This document shows positions 19,407-27,516 of a stretch of DNA of 64,000 bases, piece after piece; position 1 is the first letter of the stretch, and the number at the start of each line of letters is the position of its first letter. Below the pieces are notes generated by a model. That model did no database searches and was not told where the DNA came from. It saw nothing but the letters and a program-made list of their open reading frames with translations. Location of the stretch: the NCBI GenBank assembly GCA_913778905.1, contig CAJYYA010000008.1, positions 124,001 through 188,000 of the forward strand, in the 5' to 3' direction. The DNA is from an uncultured Naasia sp. Its GTDB lineage: Bacteria > Actinomycetota > Actinomycetes > Actinomycetales > Microbacteriaceae. A program made the position numbers and the translations under genes.

Positions 19407-20467
19407 TGTCGTGGCAGGCGCGGGAGTTCCCGTACTCGACCAACTCGCTCAACCTGCTCCGCCTGGTCCTCGCAGCAGTGGTGCTGTTCGCGCACTCGTT
19501 CTACATCCTGGGCCGCGGTATCGGCCCGCAGTTCCAGGGGGAGAACCTCGGGGGCTGGGCCGTTATGGCCTTCTTCGGCCTCAGTGGGTTCCTCATCTGC
19601 CGCAGCCGTCTCAGGACAACCGCGGGGGACTACCTCTTCCACCGCGTCGCGCGCATCTACCCAGCTTTCATAGTGGCCCTCGTTGTCACGGCGGTGATCT
19701 TCGGGCCCCTGTCTCTGTTGCTCGATGGCCGAGGGCTCGCGGGCTACCTCGGCGTCCCCGTCACCCCCTTCCAGTTCGTCTGGGGCAACAGCGGTCTCAC
19801 CGTGTCGTCCTATGGGATAGGCGACACTCTGTCGACCGTGCCGTACCCGGGTGTGTGGATCGGGTCGCTGTGGACGCTTCGCTACGAGTTCATGTGCTAC
19901 CTGGTCATGTGGGTGGTAGGCAGCTCGATCTTCGCGAAAATCCGCACCGGCGCGATCGCGGCCATGTACCCGCTGAGTGTGCTGCTGTTCGTCGCGACCC
20001 TCGTCGCCGGTGAGGAGCGCGTGGGCGCAGACTTCGCTCAGTTCGCCAGGCTCTTGCCCTTCTTCGCGGCGGGCGCACTGGTGTACCTCGTCGTGGATCG
20101 GTACGGCATCGTGGCGCCGCTGGGTCTCGGCGCCATCGCGCTCGCTGTGATCATGATGGTCTTAGTTCCTGCGCTCGGAGGCCAACTGGCCGCCCCGCTG
20201 CTCGTGTACGGGCTCCTCGCCCTGTCGATCGTGATCAGACAGCCTCGCTGGGTCGCCCGTAACGACATCTCCTACGGGTTCTACATCTTCGCTTGGCCCG
20301 TGCAGCAGCTCGCCGTCCTGATGCTCGGCCCGTCCACCCCCTTCGTGCTCTACCTCGTCGTGTGCTGCGCGGGCACGGGACTCCTCGCCTGGGCCAGTTG
20401 GGTGTGGGTGGAGAGGCCGTCGATGCGAATCGCCCGCGGCAGGCGCAAGGTCCCGTCCGCCACCTGA
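19403..20467 (+). CDS. Acyltransferase 3 family membrane protein
   Basis: Integral membrane protein of 354 residues with about ten hydrophobic segments. It begins with SLNLLRLVLAAVVLFAHSF (conserved Arg and His), then FFGLSGFLICRS and the VARIYPAFIVAL segment. It is expected to O-acetylate or otherwise acylate sugar residues during glycan export. The ATGA overlap with the epimerase gene couples the two, which suggests it modifies the sugar made by that enzyme. It is distinct in sequence from the acyltransferase at 2385. Confidence 0.88.
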   Translation: MMSWQAREFPYSTNSLNLLRLVLAAVVLFAHSFYILGRGIGPQFQGENLGGWAVMAFFGLSGFLICRSRLRTTAGDYLFHRVARIYPAFIVALVVTAVIFGPLSLLLDGRGLAGYLGVPVTPFQFVWGNSGLTVSSYGIGDTLSTVPYPGVWIGSLWTLRYEFMCYLVMWVVGSSIFAKIRTGAIAAMYPLSVLLFVATLVAGEERVGADFAQFARLLPFFAAGALVYLVVDRYGIVAPLGLGAIALAVIMMVLVPALGGQLAAPLLVYGLLALSIVIRQPRWVARNDISYGFYIFAWPVQQLAVLMLGPSTPFVLYLVVCCAGTGLLAWASWVWVERPSMRIARGRRKVPSAT

Positions 20468-20503
20468 TGCGAGTCGACGACTCGGTGGGCGACGGCGGCT
20501 GAC

Positions 20504-20509
20504 TAAACT
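20504..20509 (+). promoter_or_regulatory. -10 element for the DUF2142 gene
   Basis: TAAACT (TANNNT) lies 6 nt before the GTG at 20516 and 3 nt before the GTG at 20513. No ribosome binding site intervenes, so a leaderless start is likely and favours 20516. Confidence 0.5.
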
Positions 20510-20515
20510 TCTGTG

Positions 20516-22108
20516 GTGCGAAAACTGGATGCCCGCGCGCGGAAGCTGATTCTCGCGATTCTGTGTCCGTTGCTCCTCCTCGGGGCGCTCGTGACATGGG
20601 GCTTTGCGTCACCCCCGGGGTCCAGCCCGGACGACGACTTCCATCTCGCCTCCATCTGGTGCGGGCTCGGCGAGCGACCGGGGCTCTGCGAGTCGACGGG
20701 CGATCCCGCCTCCCTCGAGCGTTCCGTACCCGTCGGTCTCATCGACTCCCTCTGCCCCCGGTTTCAACAGGAGCAGAGCGGGGCCTGCTTCGACCGCGAG
20801 GCCACCGGGATGATCACGGTGTCCCGCGCCAACATCGACGCCCTTTACCCGCCGGTCTTCTACGGCACCCTGTCGGTCTTCGCCAGCCCGGACATCTCGT
20901 GGTCGGTGGCTGCGATGCGCATCTTCAATTCGGTGCTCTTCGTCGGCGTGCTGACGACTCTCTTCTTCGCGCTCCCCCGGCGCCTGCGGCCCGCGCTCGT
21001 CGTCTCGGTGGCCACGACGATCATCCCACTGGGGCTGTTCATCATTCCATCCACCAATCCGTCGTCTTGGGCTCTGCTCTCGGCCGCGGTGGTCTGGATC
21101 AGCGTCTACGGAGTCACCCAAACGACGGGCCGGGCCCGGACCACCCTCGTCGTACTGGCGCTCTTCGGGGCCGGTCTGGGAATCGGAGCCCGAGCGGACT
21201 CGGCCGTCTTCGCCCTGTTCGGGGCCGGTCTCGGCCTCCTGCTCGGCGCACGTCTGCGCCCAATCCGGTCCAACCTCGTCGCGGTCGCCATCACCGCTCT
21301 CATCGGCGTGGGCGCCATCATCACCTATCTGTCGACGAGTCAGGGCGGCGATATCGTCGGCGGTCTCAGCTCCGAGCGTGCACCGTTCACGGTCGTGCAA
21401 CAGGTCGACAACTTCCTCGAGGTGCCGCTGCTGTGGACGGGAGCGTTCGGCGGCTGGGGCCTCGGCTGGCTGGACACCCCGCTGCCGTCGGCCGTCTGGA
21501 TCTTCAACACCCTGGTGTGCGGTGGGGCGGTCTTCCTCGGCCTGCAGGGGGCTCGGGTGCGCCGTTCTGCCGTCTTCCTGCTCGCTTTCGCCGCGATGTG
21601 GCTGGTGCCGGCCTACCTGCTGGTGCAGTCGCGAGTCGTGGTGGGCGAGACCATCCAGCCTCGCTACATCCTGCCGCTCATCATCATCGCGGTGGGTGTG
21701 GCGAGCCTCCGGTTCGACGCCGAGCGGGCTTGGAGGGGGATGCCTTTCGTCCTGGCGGCCGGCACACTCGCGGTGATCGACTCTGTCGCCCTGCATCAGC
21801 TGATCAAGCGATACACGACGGGCACCGATCGCCCTTCGTTGAACCCGGGATTCGCCGCCGAGTGGTGGTGGCCCGGAATCCCGTCGCCCGCGGTGACGTG
21901 GGTACTCGGGACGTGTATGTTCGCCGCAGCCCTGGTGGGGCTGTGGTTCGCACTGCGTTGGCCGCGGGCGGTGGCTGAGACCGCGTCTGCGGGGCAGTCA
22001 GCGTCGCCGCAGACCCAACATGTGCACGAGGACGCCGCCGAGCGGGGCGATGAGCAGGACGAGCGGCACGGTGACGAGCGGATTCTGCGGCCCGAACAGC
22101 AGCGCTAG
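20516..22108 (+). CDS. DUF2142-type polytopic membrane protein
   Basis: Protein of 530 residues with an N-terminal membrane anchor and then an extracytoplasmic region starting SPPGSSPDDDFHLASIW. The acidic cluster PDDDFH just after the first helix is typical of DUF2142 and GT-C-like proteins of polysaccharide loci. About ten more hydrophobic segments follow. The last 35 codons are hydrophilic and lie over the end of the convergent flippase gene, giving a 111-bp tail-to-tail overlap. Role in polymer assembly is inferred from the neighbourhood. Confidence 0.75.
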   Translation: MRKLDARARKLILAILCPLLLLGALVTWGFASPPGSSPDDDFHLASIWCGLGERPGLCESTGDPASLERSVPVGLIDSLCPRFQQEQSGACFDREATGMITVSRANIDALYPPVFYGTLSVFASPDISWSVAAMRIFNSVLFVGVLTTLFFALPRRLRPALVVSVATTIIPLGLFIIPSTNPSSWALLSAAVVWISVYGVTQTTGRARTTLVVLALFGAGLGIGARADSAVFALFGAGLGLLLGARLRPIRSNLVAVAITALIGVGAIITYLSTSQGGDIVGGLSSERAPFTVVQQVDNFLEVPLLWTGAFGGWGLGWLDTPLPSAVWIFNTLVCGGAVFLGLQGARVRRSAVFLLAFAAMWLVPAYLLVQSRVVVGETIQPRYILPLIIIAVGVASLRFDAERAWRGMPFVLAAGTLAVIDSVALHQLIKRYTTGTDRPSLNPGFAAEWWWPGIPSPAVTWVLGTCMFAAALVGLWFALRWPRAVAETASAGQSASPQTQHVHEDAAERGDEQDERHGDERILRPEQQR

Positions 22109-23200
22109 GACGAGCACGGCCGAGACGGCCCAGCCCGCAGCGTAGAGCTGGTGAAGGCCGCGGCCGAGGAGCGCCGCGCCGGTCACGTAGAGCAGCGCGG
22201 TGCTTCCGGCGCTGGCCGAGACCAGGAAGACCGTAACGGCGGCGATGATGAAGCGGTCGCCGTAGATGAGGTTCAGAATCCAGGGCCCGGCGAATGCCGC
22301 TGCCGTGGAGTAGATGAGCGTGGCACCGGCGAGCAAGCCCGACACGATAAGCAGCTGGCGAGCTGGGCGCGCGTGGTCACGGAACCGCACGATGAGGAAG
22401 GTCTGCAGTGCGGTCAAAGGGATGAGGATCGGCGCTCGCACGAGCGAGACGATGAGTATTAGCGACGCCAGCACCTGCGGGTCGGAGCGCACCGTGGCTG
22501 CGAGGATCAGCGGGAGACCGTTGATCATGGCGCCTGCGGCGAGCGACCCGCCGACCGTACTGGTACTGCGGCGCACCAGCTCGCTTACGGAGACGTTGAG
22601 GGCGACGGACGGCGCCACACGACGGGCCCGCACGGCGAGGACCAGGAGCGGTGCGAGGACGAAGGGGACGGCGATGCCCCAGGCCAGCCCGGCGGAATGC
22701 AGGCCGAGAGCGACGGCGATCCCGATCAGGACGACCCGGAGGAGGGCGTCCAAAGCTGTCACGGACGATAAGGAGCCCCAGAGGGACAGGCCGGAGAACG
22801 TCCCACCGAGGATGGCGCCGATGACGTAGCCGCCCAGCGCGGTGGCGATCGCGAGTCCGGCCCAGGGCACGTCGACGAGCGACGGCGTCCAGAGGGGCGA
22901 TGTGACGGCCACGATCAGCCACACCCCCGCGGCGATGGCGAGCGTGAACGTGGTCAACGTCCGGGCAGCCCCCGTTTCGCCGTTCCGGATCGGACGAACC
23001 GCGCTCGCGACGGCCTGCTGGAGCCCGGACAGCGTCGCCACGCCCAGGTAGACGGCCGACCACAGGACGGTGAAGGACAGGTAGTCCTCGGTCGACACCA
23101 GCCCCGGGACGCCCAGCTGTATCAGATAGCCCGCGACGCCCGCGATGAGCGTGCTCGCGAGGATCGGAACGATCCCGCTGCCCCCACCGCGCACCTTCAT
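21998..23200 (-). CDS. Polysaccharide flippase-like membrane protein (MOP superfamily)
   Basis: Protein of 400 residues with about twelve hydrophobic segments, starting IVPILASTLIAGVAGYLIQLG. A Wzx/oligosaccharide-flippase protein of 400 or more residues would look like this. It is the last gene of the long minus-strand operon, 31 bp after the GT9 gene. It could flip a lipid-linked heptose-containing repeat unit, in addition to the Wzm/Wzt exporter at the head of the same operon. There is no diagnostic short motif, so the assignment rests on topology and context. Its 3' end overlaps the DUF2142 gene by 111 bp. Confidence 0.68.
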   Translation of the reverse strand: MKVRGGGSGIVPILASTLIAGVAGYLIQLGVPGLVSTEDYLSFTVLWSAVYLGVATLSGLQQAVASAVRPIRNGETGAARTLTTFTLAIAAGVWLIVAVTSPLWTPSLVDVPWAGLAIATALGGYVIGAILGGTFSGLSLWGSLSSVTALDALLRVVLIGIAVALGLHSAGLAWGIAVPFVLAPLLVLAVRARRVAPSVALNVSVSELVRRSTSTVGGSLAAGAMINGLPLILAATVRSDPQVLASLILIVSLVRAPILIPLTALQTFLIVRFRDHARPARQLLIVSGLLAGATLIYSTAAAFAGPWILNLIYGDRFIIAAVTVFLVSASAGSTALLYVTGAALLGRGLHQLYAAGWAVSAVLVLALLFGPQNPLVTVPLVLLIAPLGGVLVHMLGLRRR

Positions 23201-23231
23201 CGGCGGGTCTCCGGCGGATGACGACGGATGG

Positions 23232-24476
23232 TCACGAGGGGTCGCGCCGGGGGGCGACGCCCGCGGCGGCCGAGAGGACCTGCTCGACTGTGATCTCGGT
23301 GATGCAGTGGGCTTCCGTCGCTACGCAGGCGACTCGGCAGGGGGCGAGGGCGTGGTCCGGCTGGAGGACCGTCACAGCCGAGCCCACCGGTCGGAAGCGC
23401 GACGGGCTGTTCCGATGCGAGGCGTCGCCGTCGGCGGGGTGCGGTGACACCACGACTGCGGGAACGCCGACGGAGGCGGCGACATGCGCCGGACCGCTGT
23501 CGTTGCCGATGAAGAGCCGCGCGCCCGACGCGTGGGTCGGCAGCTCGTGGAGGGGGATCGTCCCCGGGAGGCCGGTGACGCGGGGTCCCAGTCCGCCGAT
23601 GATCTCGTCGATCAGGACGGCGTCCGCCGGTCCGCCCAGGATCTCGACTGTGGTGGCCTCCTCGGCGAGGAGGGCGGTGACGACCTCGCGCCATCGCGTG
23701 GCGGGCCAGCGGCGTTTCGCCTCGTTCGCGGACGGATGGATGAGCACTCGGCGCGAGTCAAGCGGGGCCGGCGGCGTGTGCCAGTACGAGGCCCCGTATG
23801 ACGCGGGGATGGTCTCGTCCAGACCGAGAGCGCCTAGAAGGCGGGAGAGGTGATCGACCTCGTGTGCGGCGGTGCGGCCGTCGACCACGGCGATGTCCAT
23901 CCGGGCCGCCTCGTAGCGCTCTCCCACGAAGGGTCGGGGGAGGGCTTGAGGGGAGTGCCCGGCGACGAGACCTGAACTCGCGAAGGCCCAGATGCGGGCG
24001 TTGAACCCGAGATCCGACTCCCATCTGGGCAGGATGACGAGGTCGACATTCGCGCCGTCCACGGCCCCGAGTCGGCGTGCCTCCCGGCCGGCGAGGAAGC
24101 TGATCGCTCGTATCTTCCCGAGCAGTCCGGAGCTGTCGGGCGCCAGCAGGGTGCCGGTATCGAAGGCGGCGAAGGCATAGTCGCCGTCAGGGTTGAGCAG
24201 CTTGGCGAAGCGCGTGGGAGCGACCATGAGGATCTCTCCCACGTCGGCCGAATCGCGGAGGGCGGTCATGAGCGGCAGCGCCAGTACCCAGTCGCCGATG
24301 CCGTCATTGCGGACGACAGCGACGCGCAGCGGGCGTCCCAGGCGGGCGGCGAGCTCGGGCACGGTCGCGGCGCGGGGTGAGGTCGAGCCCGCCCGGCCGG
24401 AGCCGCGCGCGCGGAGCAGGCTGAGGACCTGCAGAGCGGCGTTCTCGAGCGAGAAGGGCGGTCGGTCGGCGCTCAT
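23232..24476 (-). CDS. Glycosyltransferase family 9 protein (heptosyltransferase family)
   Basis: GT-B enzyme of 414 residues from the family of ADP-heptose:LPS heptosyltransferases. The N-terminal motif VVRNDGIGDWVLALPLMTALR is preceded by about 50 extra residues. The C-terminal half has HPSANEAKRRWPATRW and GNDSGPAHVAASVGVPAVVV, the nucleotide-binding signature. The ATG follows directly on the TAG of the histidine-phosphatase gene. In Gram-negatives such enzymes build the LPS inner core. Here, right after RfaE1 and GmhA-RfaE2 genes, the obvious inference is transfer of an NDP-activated heptose to an envelope glycan. GT9 enzymes with other donors exist. Confidence 0.88.
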   Translation of the reverse strand: MSADRPPFSLENAALQVLSLLRARGSGRAGSTSPRAATVPELAARLGRPLRVAVVRNDGIGDWVLALPLMTALRDSADVGEILMVAPTRFAKLLNPDGDYAFAAFDTGTLLAPDSSGLLGKIRAISFLAGREARRLGAVDGANVDLVILPRWESDLGFNARIWAFASSGLVAGHSPQALPRPFVGERYEAARMDIAVVDGRTAAHEVDHLSRLLGALGLDETIPASYGASYWHTPPAPLDSRRVLIHPSANEAKRRWPATRWREVVTALLAEEATTVEILGGPADAVLIDEIIGGLGPRVTGLPGTIPLHELPTHASGARLFIGNDSGPAHVAASVGVPAVVVSPHPADGDASHRNSPSRFRPVGSAVTVLQPDHALAPCRVACVATEAHCITEITVEQVLSAAAGVAPRRDPS

Positions 24477-25085
24477 CTAGGTGAGTCTCTCCAGGATCGT
24501 GGCGGCGGCCATTTCGGCGGGCAGGTTCCAACCCGTGAGACTCCAGCCCGACGGGCGCTGCGTGAGGATGCCCATGCGGCAGGGGCCGAGGGAGAGCGCC
24601 TTCGCGTGCGCAACGGGGATGCCGAGGGTCGTGAACGCGAGGGCGCGGAGGAACTGTCCGTGAGACACGAGAAGCGTGACGCCGTCCCTGTCCGCGAGTG
24701 TCGAGAGGACTTCTGCGGCCCGAGACTCGACCTGGTCGACCGACTCGCCGGAACCCTCCGGGGGACCGTCGGTGAACACCGACCACCCCGGGTTGGCGGC
24801 GCGGAAACCGTCGGCGGGCCGCCCCTCGAGCACGCCGAGATCCCACTCGAGAAGGGATGGCGCGATCACCGCATCGCGGAAGCCGGCGAGCGTCGCGGTT
24901 TCGCTCGCACGCCGGAGCGGCGAGGTACGAGCCCGGTCGACGATCGGAGGTAGAACCTCCGCCCATGCGGAGGCCTGGACACGGCCGGAATCGGTGAGCG
25001 GGTGGTCCGCCCGTCCGGTGAACGCACCCGAGCGGCTCGACTCCGTTTCGCCGTGCCGCAAGAGGAGGAGATGGCGCGACGTCAC
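24477..25085 (-). CDS. Histidine phosphatase family protein, candidate heptose-phosphate phosphatase
   Basis: Phosphoglycerate-mutase-like phosphatase of 202 residues. The catalytic RHGET (His11), the acid region EWDLGVLEGR (Glu80 or nearby) and the second His in SHGQF (His142) are present. GTG at 25085 overlaps the RfaE1 stop by 4 bp, and the stop touches the GT9 start, so it is locked into the heptose operon. Canonical NDP-heptose synthesis needs a phosphatase that removes the 7-phosphate from heptose 1,7-bisphosphate. That enzyme is normally GmhB of the HAD superfamily, and none is seen here. This protein may fill that step. The inference is from position only. Confidence 0.85.
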   Translation of the reverse strand: MTSRHLLLLRHGETESSRSGAFTGRADHPLTDSGRVQASAWAEVLPPIVDRARTSPLRRASETATLAGFRDAVIAPSLLEWDLGVLEGRPADGFRAANPGWSVFTDGPPEGSGESVDQVESRAAEVLSTLADRDGVTLLVSHGQFLRALAFTTLGIPVAHAKALSLGPCRMGILTQRPSGWSLTGWNLPAEMAAATILERLT

Positions 25086-26005
25086 TCCTGCGCACCGACC
25101 AGGGGATATCGGATCGCGGAACGCTCGACGGCGTGGGTGCCGAGGTGAGCGACGGCGACGGCAGCCGCGCTGTTCGCCCAGCGTGCCGCCTCGCGTACCG
25201 AGGCGCCTTCGGCGATCGCGACGGCCAGAGCGGCGGTGACGGTGTCGCCGGCGCCGGTCACGTCGGAGACCTGGACCGCATCGGATGCGATGAGCTCCTG
25301 GCCGTGTTCGTCCTGCACCAGCATTCCCTGGGCCCCGAGGGTAACGATGACGGCGCTGCGGGTGCGCTCGGCGATGAGGGATGCAGCTTTGTAGGGGTCG
25401 GAGGTGCGCGTCATGGCGGTCGCCTCGAGGTGGTTCGGGGCGATGACCGTGCACCCCGCGAAGCAGTCGGGCTCGAGCTTCTTCGAGTCGACGATCACGG
25501 GGATCCCGACCTCGTTCGCCCATGCGATGGCTCCGCGCGCGCCCGCGTCGGTGATCGTGCCCTTGTCGTAGTCGGAGAGCACGAGCGCCCGGGGCGTGGG
25601 GTCGTTCCGCAGGGATGCGACCAGCTTGTCTGCGAAGTCGGATTCGGGGAGCGTCTCGTAGTCCACCCGAAGGACCTGCTGGCCGCCGGCCAGGAAACGG
25701 CGCTTGACCGTGGTGGGCGTCTCGGCCGAGCGGTGGAGGGAGACGTTCATTCCCGCCTCGACCAGGAGACCCTCGAGGCGCCGGCCGTCCTCGTCGTCGC
25801 CGAGATGGCCGTGCACCGTGACTCGGGCACCCATCGTGAAGACGTTGGCGGCAGTGTTGGCTGCGCCGCCCGGGATGTAGAGGCTCTTCGGATTCACCAG
25901 CACGACGACGGGGGCCTCTGGGCTCAGGCGACTGGCGGTGCCCTTCTCGAACACGTCGAGCATGAGATCTCCGGCGACGGCGATCTCGTAGGTCTGTCCG
26001 GTCAT
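25082..26005 (-). CDS. rfaE1: D-glycero-beta-D-manno-heptose-7-phosphate kinase (RfaE1/HldE domain I-like)
   Basis: PfkB-family kinase of 307 residues that matches the N-terminal kinase half of HldE. GDLMLDVFEKG, SRLSPEAPV, PGGAANTAANVFTMGA (residues 45-60), LVLSDYDKGT, the anion-hole DVTGAGDT (248-255) and AHLGTHAV all align with known RfaE1 sequences. It would phosphorylate heptose 7-phosphate at C1. Here it is a free-standing kinase, with the nucleotidyltransferase half fused to GmhA upstream instead. ATG at 26005 overlaps the fusion gene stop by 4 bp, and its own stop overlaps the phosphatase start. Confidence 0.93.
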   Translation of the reverse strand: MTGQTYEIAVAGDLMLDVFEKGTASRLSPEAPVVVLVNPKSLYIPGGAANTAANVFTMGARVTVHGHLGDDEDGRRLEGLLVEAGMNVSLHRSAETPTTVKRRFLAGGQQVLRVDYETLPESDFADKLVASLRNDPTPRALVLSDYDKGTITDAGARGAIAWANEVGIPVIVDSKKLEPDCFAGCTVIAPNHLEATAMTRTSDPYKAASLIAERTRSAVIVTLGAQGMLVQDEHGQELIASDAVQVSDVTGAGDTVTAALAVAIAEGASVREAARWANSAAAVAVAHLGTHAVERSAIRYPLVGAQE

Positions 26006-27078
26006 TCTCCCGCTCCCTGTGAACGGCGCACCTGCGACGTGGTGGAGAACCCGTGCAGAAGCTCGATGAACTCGATGGTGCCGCCGCCGGCCGTGACCAC
26101 CTCTTCTTCGAGGAGGCCTTTGTCGCGGTAATCGGCGCCCTTGGCGTGCACGTCGGGCGTGAGCAGTCCTAGGAGGCGGCGGGGATCGGCATCGTCCATG
26201 ATGAGGACGTGGTCGACCGCGTCGATGCGTTCGAGGTCTTCGATGCGCTGGTCGATCGATCGGATGGGGCGATCCGGGCCCTTGAGGGCGGACACGGATG
26301 CGTCCGAGTTGACGAGGACGACTAATGCGTCGCCGAAGACGCGAGCGCCCTGCAACGAGGCGCGGTGGCCGGAGTGGAGGAGGTCGAAGGCGCCGTTGGT
26401 GGTGACGAGGGTCTGGCCCGTCGCGCGCAGCCATTCGCGGTACTTCCGCGCGTCATCCTCATCCAGGACGAATGGCAGGCTGCTGGTGGCGGTGTCGGGG
26501 GCGATGTCGGGGATGAGATCGCGTTCGATGATCTGCGCGAGGAGATGCAGCGCGAGATCGTGCACCTCCTGCACCCGAGCGGTCTCCCTCACGGCGACCG
26601 TGATGGACTCGTCCGCCCCGGTCGCGTCGCGCGGGCCCGTAAGCGCCACGGTCATCGCGCCGACCTCGGAGGCCGCCTTCAATGCTGCGACGACGTTGGC
26701 GCTGGTGCCGCTCGTGGTCAGGCCGACGACGATGTCGCCCGGCCCGGCGAGGGCGCGGACCTGCCGAGAGAAGACGTGCTCGTAGCCCCAGTCGTTGGCG
26801 ATGGCGGTCATGGCCGAGGTGTCGACCGTGAGTGAGATCGCCGGGAGGGGGCGGCGGTCGGAGGACAGCTTGCCGGTGAACTCTGCGGCGAAGTGCTGGG
26901 CGCAGGCCGCGCTTCCGCCATTGCCGAAGACCAGGATCTTGCCGCCGTCGCGCATGCGCTCGGCCATGCGGAGCCCGATGGCGGCGATGTGCTCGGCCTG
27001 GGCGTCGAGGCGGCCGAGCGCGAACACGGCTCGTCTCACGTCGTGATGCGCGATCTGCGCAGCCGTTTCGAGATCCAT
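26002..27078 (-). CDS. gmhA: Fused GmhA sedoheptulose-7-phosphate isomerase and RfaE2 heptose-1-phosphate nucleotidyltransferase
   Basis: Bifunctional protein of 358 residues. Residues 1-195 are a GmhA isomerase: VFGNGGSAACAQHFAAEFTG, NDWGYEHVFSRQV, GLTTSGTSANV and RVQEVHDLALH. The probable zinc ligands His62, Glu66, Gln170 and His178 are kept. Residues 220-350 are an RfaE2 nucleotidyltransferase: TTNGAFDLLHSGH (HxGH, 235-238), VNSDASVSALKGPDRP, KGADYRD and GFSTTS. It would catalyse the first step and the nucleotide transfer of NDP-heptose synthesis. The ATG at 27078 is chosen, with GAAAGGA about 10 nt upstream. A longer N-terminus to 27129 lacks support. This pairing differs from HldE, where RfaE2 is fused to RfaE1. 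Confidence 0.93.
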   Translation of the reverse strand: MDLETAAQIAHHDVRRAVFALGRLDAQAEHIAAIGLRMAERMRDGGKILVFGNGGSAACAQHFAAEFTGKLSSDRRPLPAISLTVDTSAMTAIANDWGYEHVFSRQVRALAGPGDIVVGLTTSGTSANVVAALKAASEVGAMTVALTGPRDATGADESITVAVRETARVQEVHDLALHLLAQIIERDLIPDIAPDTATSSLPFVLDEDDARKYREWLRATGQTLVTTNGAFDLLHSGHRASLQGARVFGDALVVLVNSDASVSALKGPDRPIRSIDQRIEDLERIDAVDHVLIMDDADPRRLLGLLTPDVHAKGADYRDKGLLEEEVVTAGGGTIEFIELLHGFSTTSQVRRSQGAGE

Positions 27079-27150
27079 ACTCTGGTCATTCCTTTCAGTC
27101 CGCCGACAGGACGACACGGCCGTAGCCATTCGGTCGCCCGGCGTCCGGGA

Positions 27151-27516
27151 TCACTCGGATTCGGGGGCTGCGCCTCGGAGATCCTCGAGGTCTCGGCGCA
27201 GTAGCGCGACTTCCTCGGCCAGAACGCGGGTCTTCGATTCTAATTGCGTCAGCTCGCTGCTCTGTTGGAGCGAGACCAGCGTGACGGTGGCGATTCCGAC
27301 GAAGAAGAGCAGGTTGCTCGGGGTGGCGATGCCGGTCAGATCGGCGGCCCATTCCAAGAGCGGCGGGAAGACGGCCAGGATCAGTGCGACGACCCCGGCG
27401 AGGAGCCACCAGACGGCGTGACGCTCGCGCAGGCGCTGACGGCGCAGGGAGACGACGACGATCGACAGGAGCACCAGCGCGACGACGATGCTCAGGAGCT
27501 GGACGACGATGCTCAC
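27151..27516 (-). CDS. DUF2304 family small membrane protein
   Basis: Protein of 121 residues. Three hydrophobic segments (VVQLLSIVVALVLLSIVVV, HAVWWLLAGVVALILAVF, LLFFVGIATVTLVSLQ) are followed by a charged coiled-coil-like tail (ELTQLESKTRVLAEEVALLRR). This is the DUF2304 layout. The GTG start overlaps the stop of a GT2 gene by 4 bp. DUF2304 genes commonly follow polyprenyl-phosphate GT2 genes, so it probably acts with that enzyme at the membrane, perhaps in a GtrA-like way. The heptose module follows 72 bp downstream. Confidence 0.85.
   Translation of the reverse strand: MSIVVQLLSIVVALVLLSIVVVSLRRQRLRERHAVWWLLAGVVALILAVFPPLLEWAADLTGIATPSNLLFFVGIATVTLVSLQQSSELTQLESKTRVLAEEVALLRRDLEDLRGAAPESE

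Noticed and set aside
20470-20484. Small palindrome between the acyltransferase and DUF2142 genes
   Set aside because: Only a 5-bp stem, too weak to call a terminator.
26006-26434. N-terminal extension of RfaE1
   Set aside because: Arg/Pro-rich antisense-like sequence over the GmhA-RfaE2 gene. The ATG at 26005 gives a full-length PfkB kinase.
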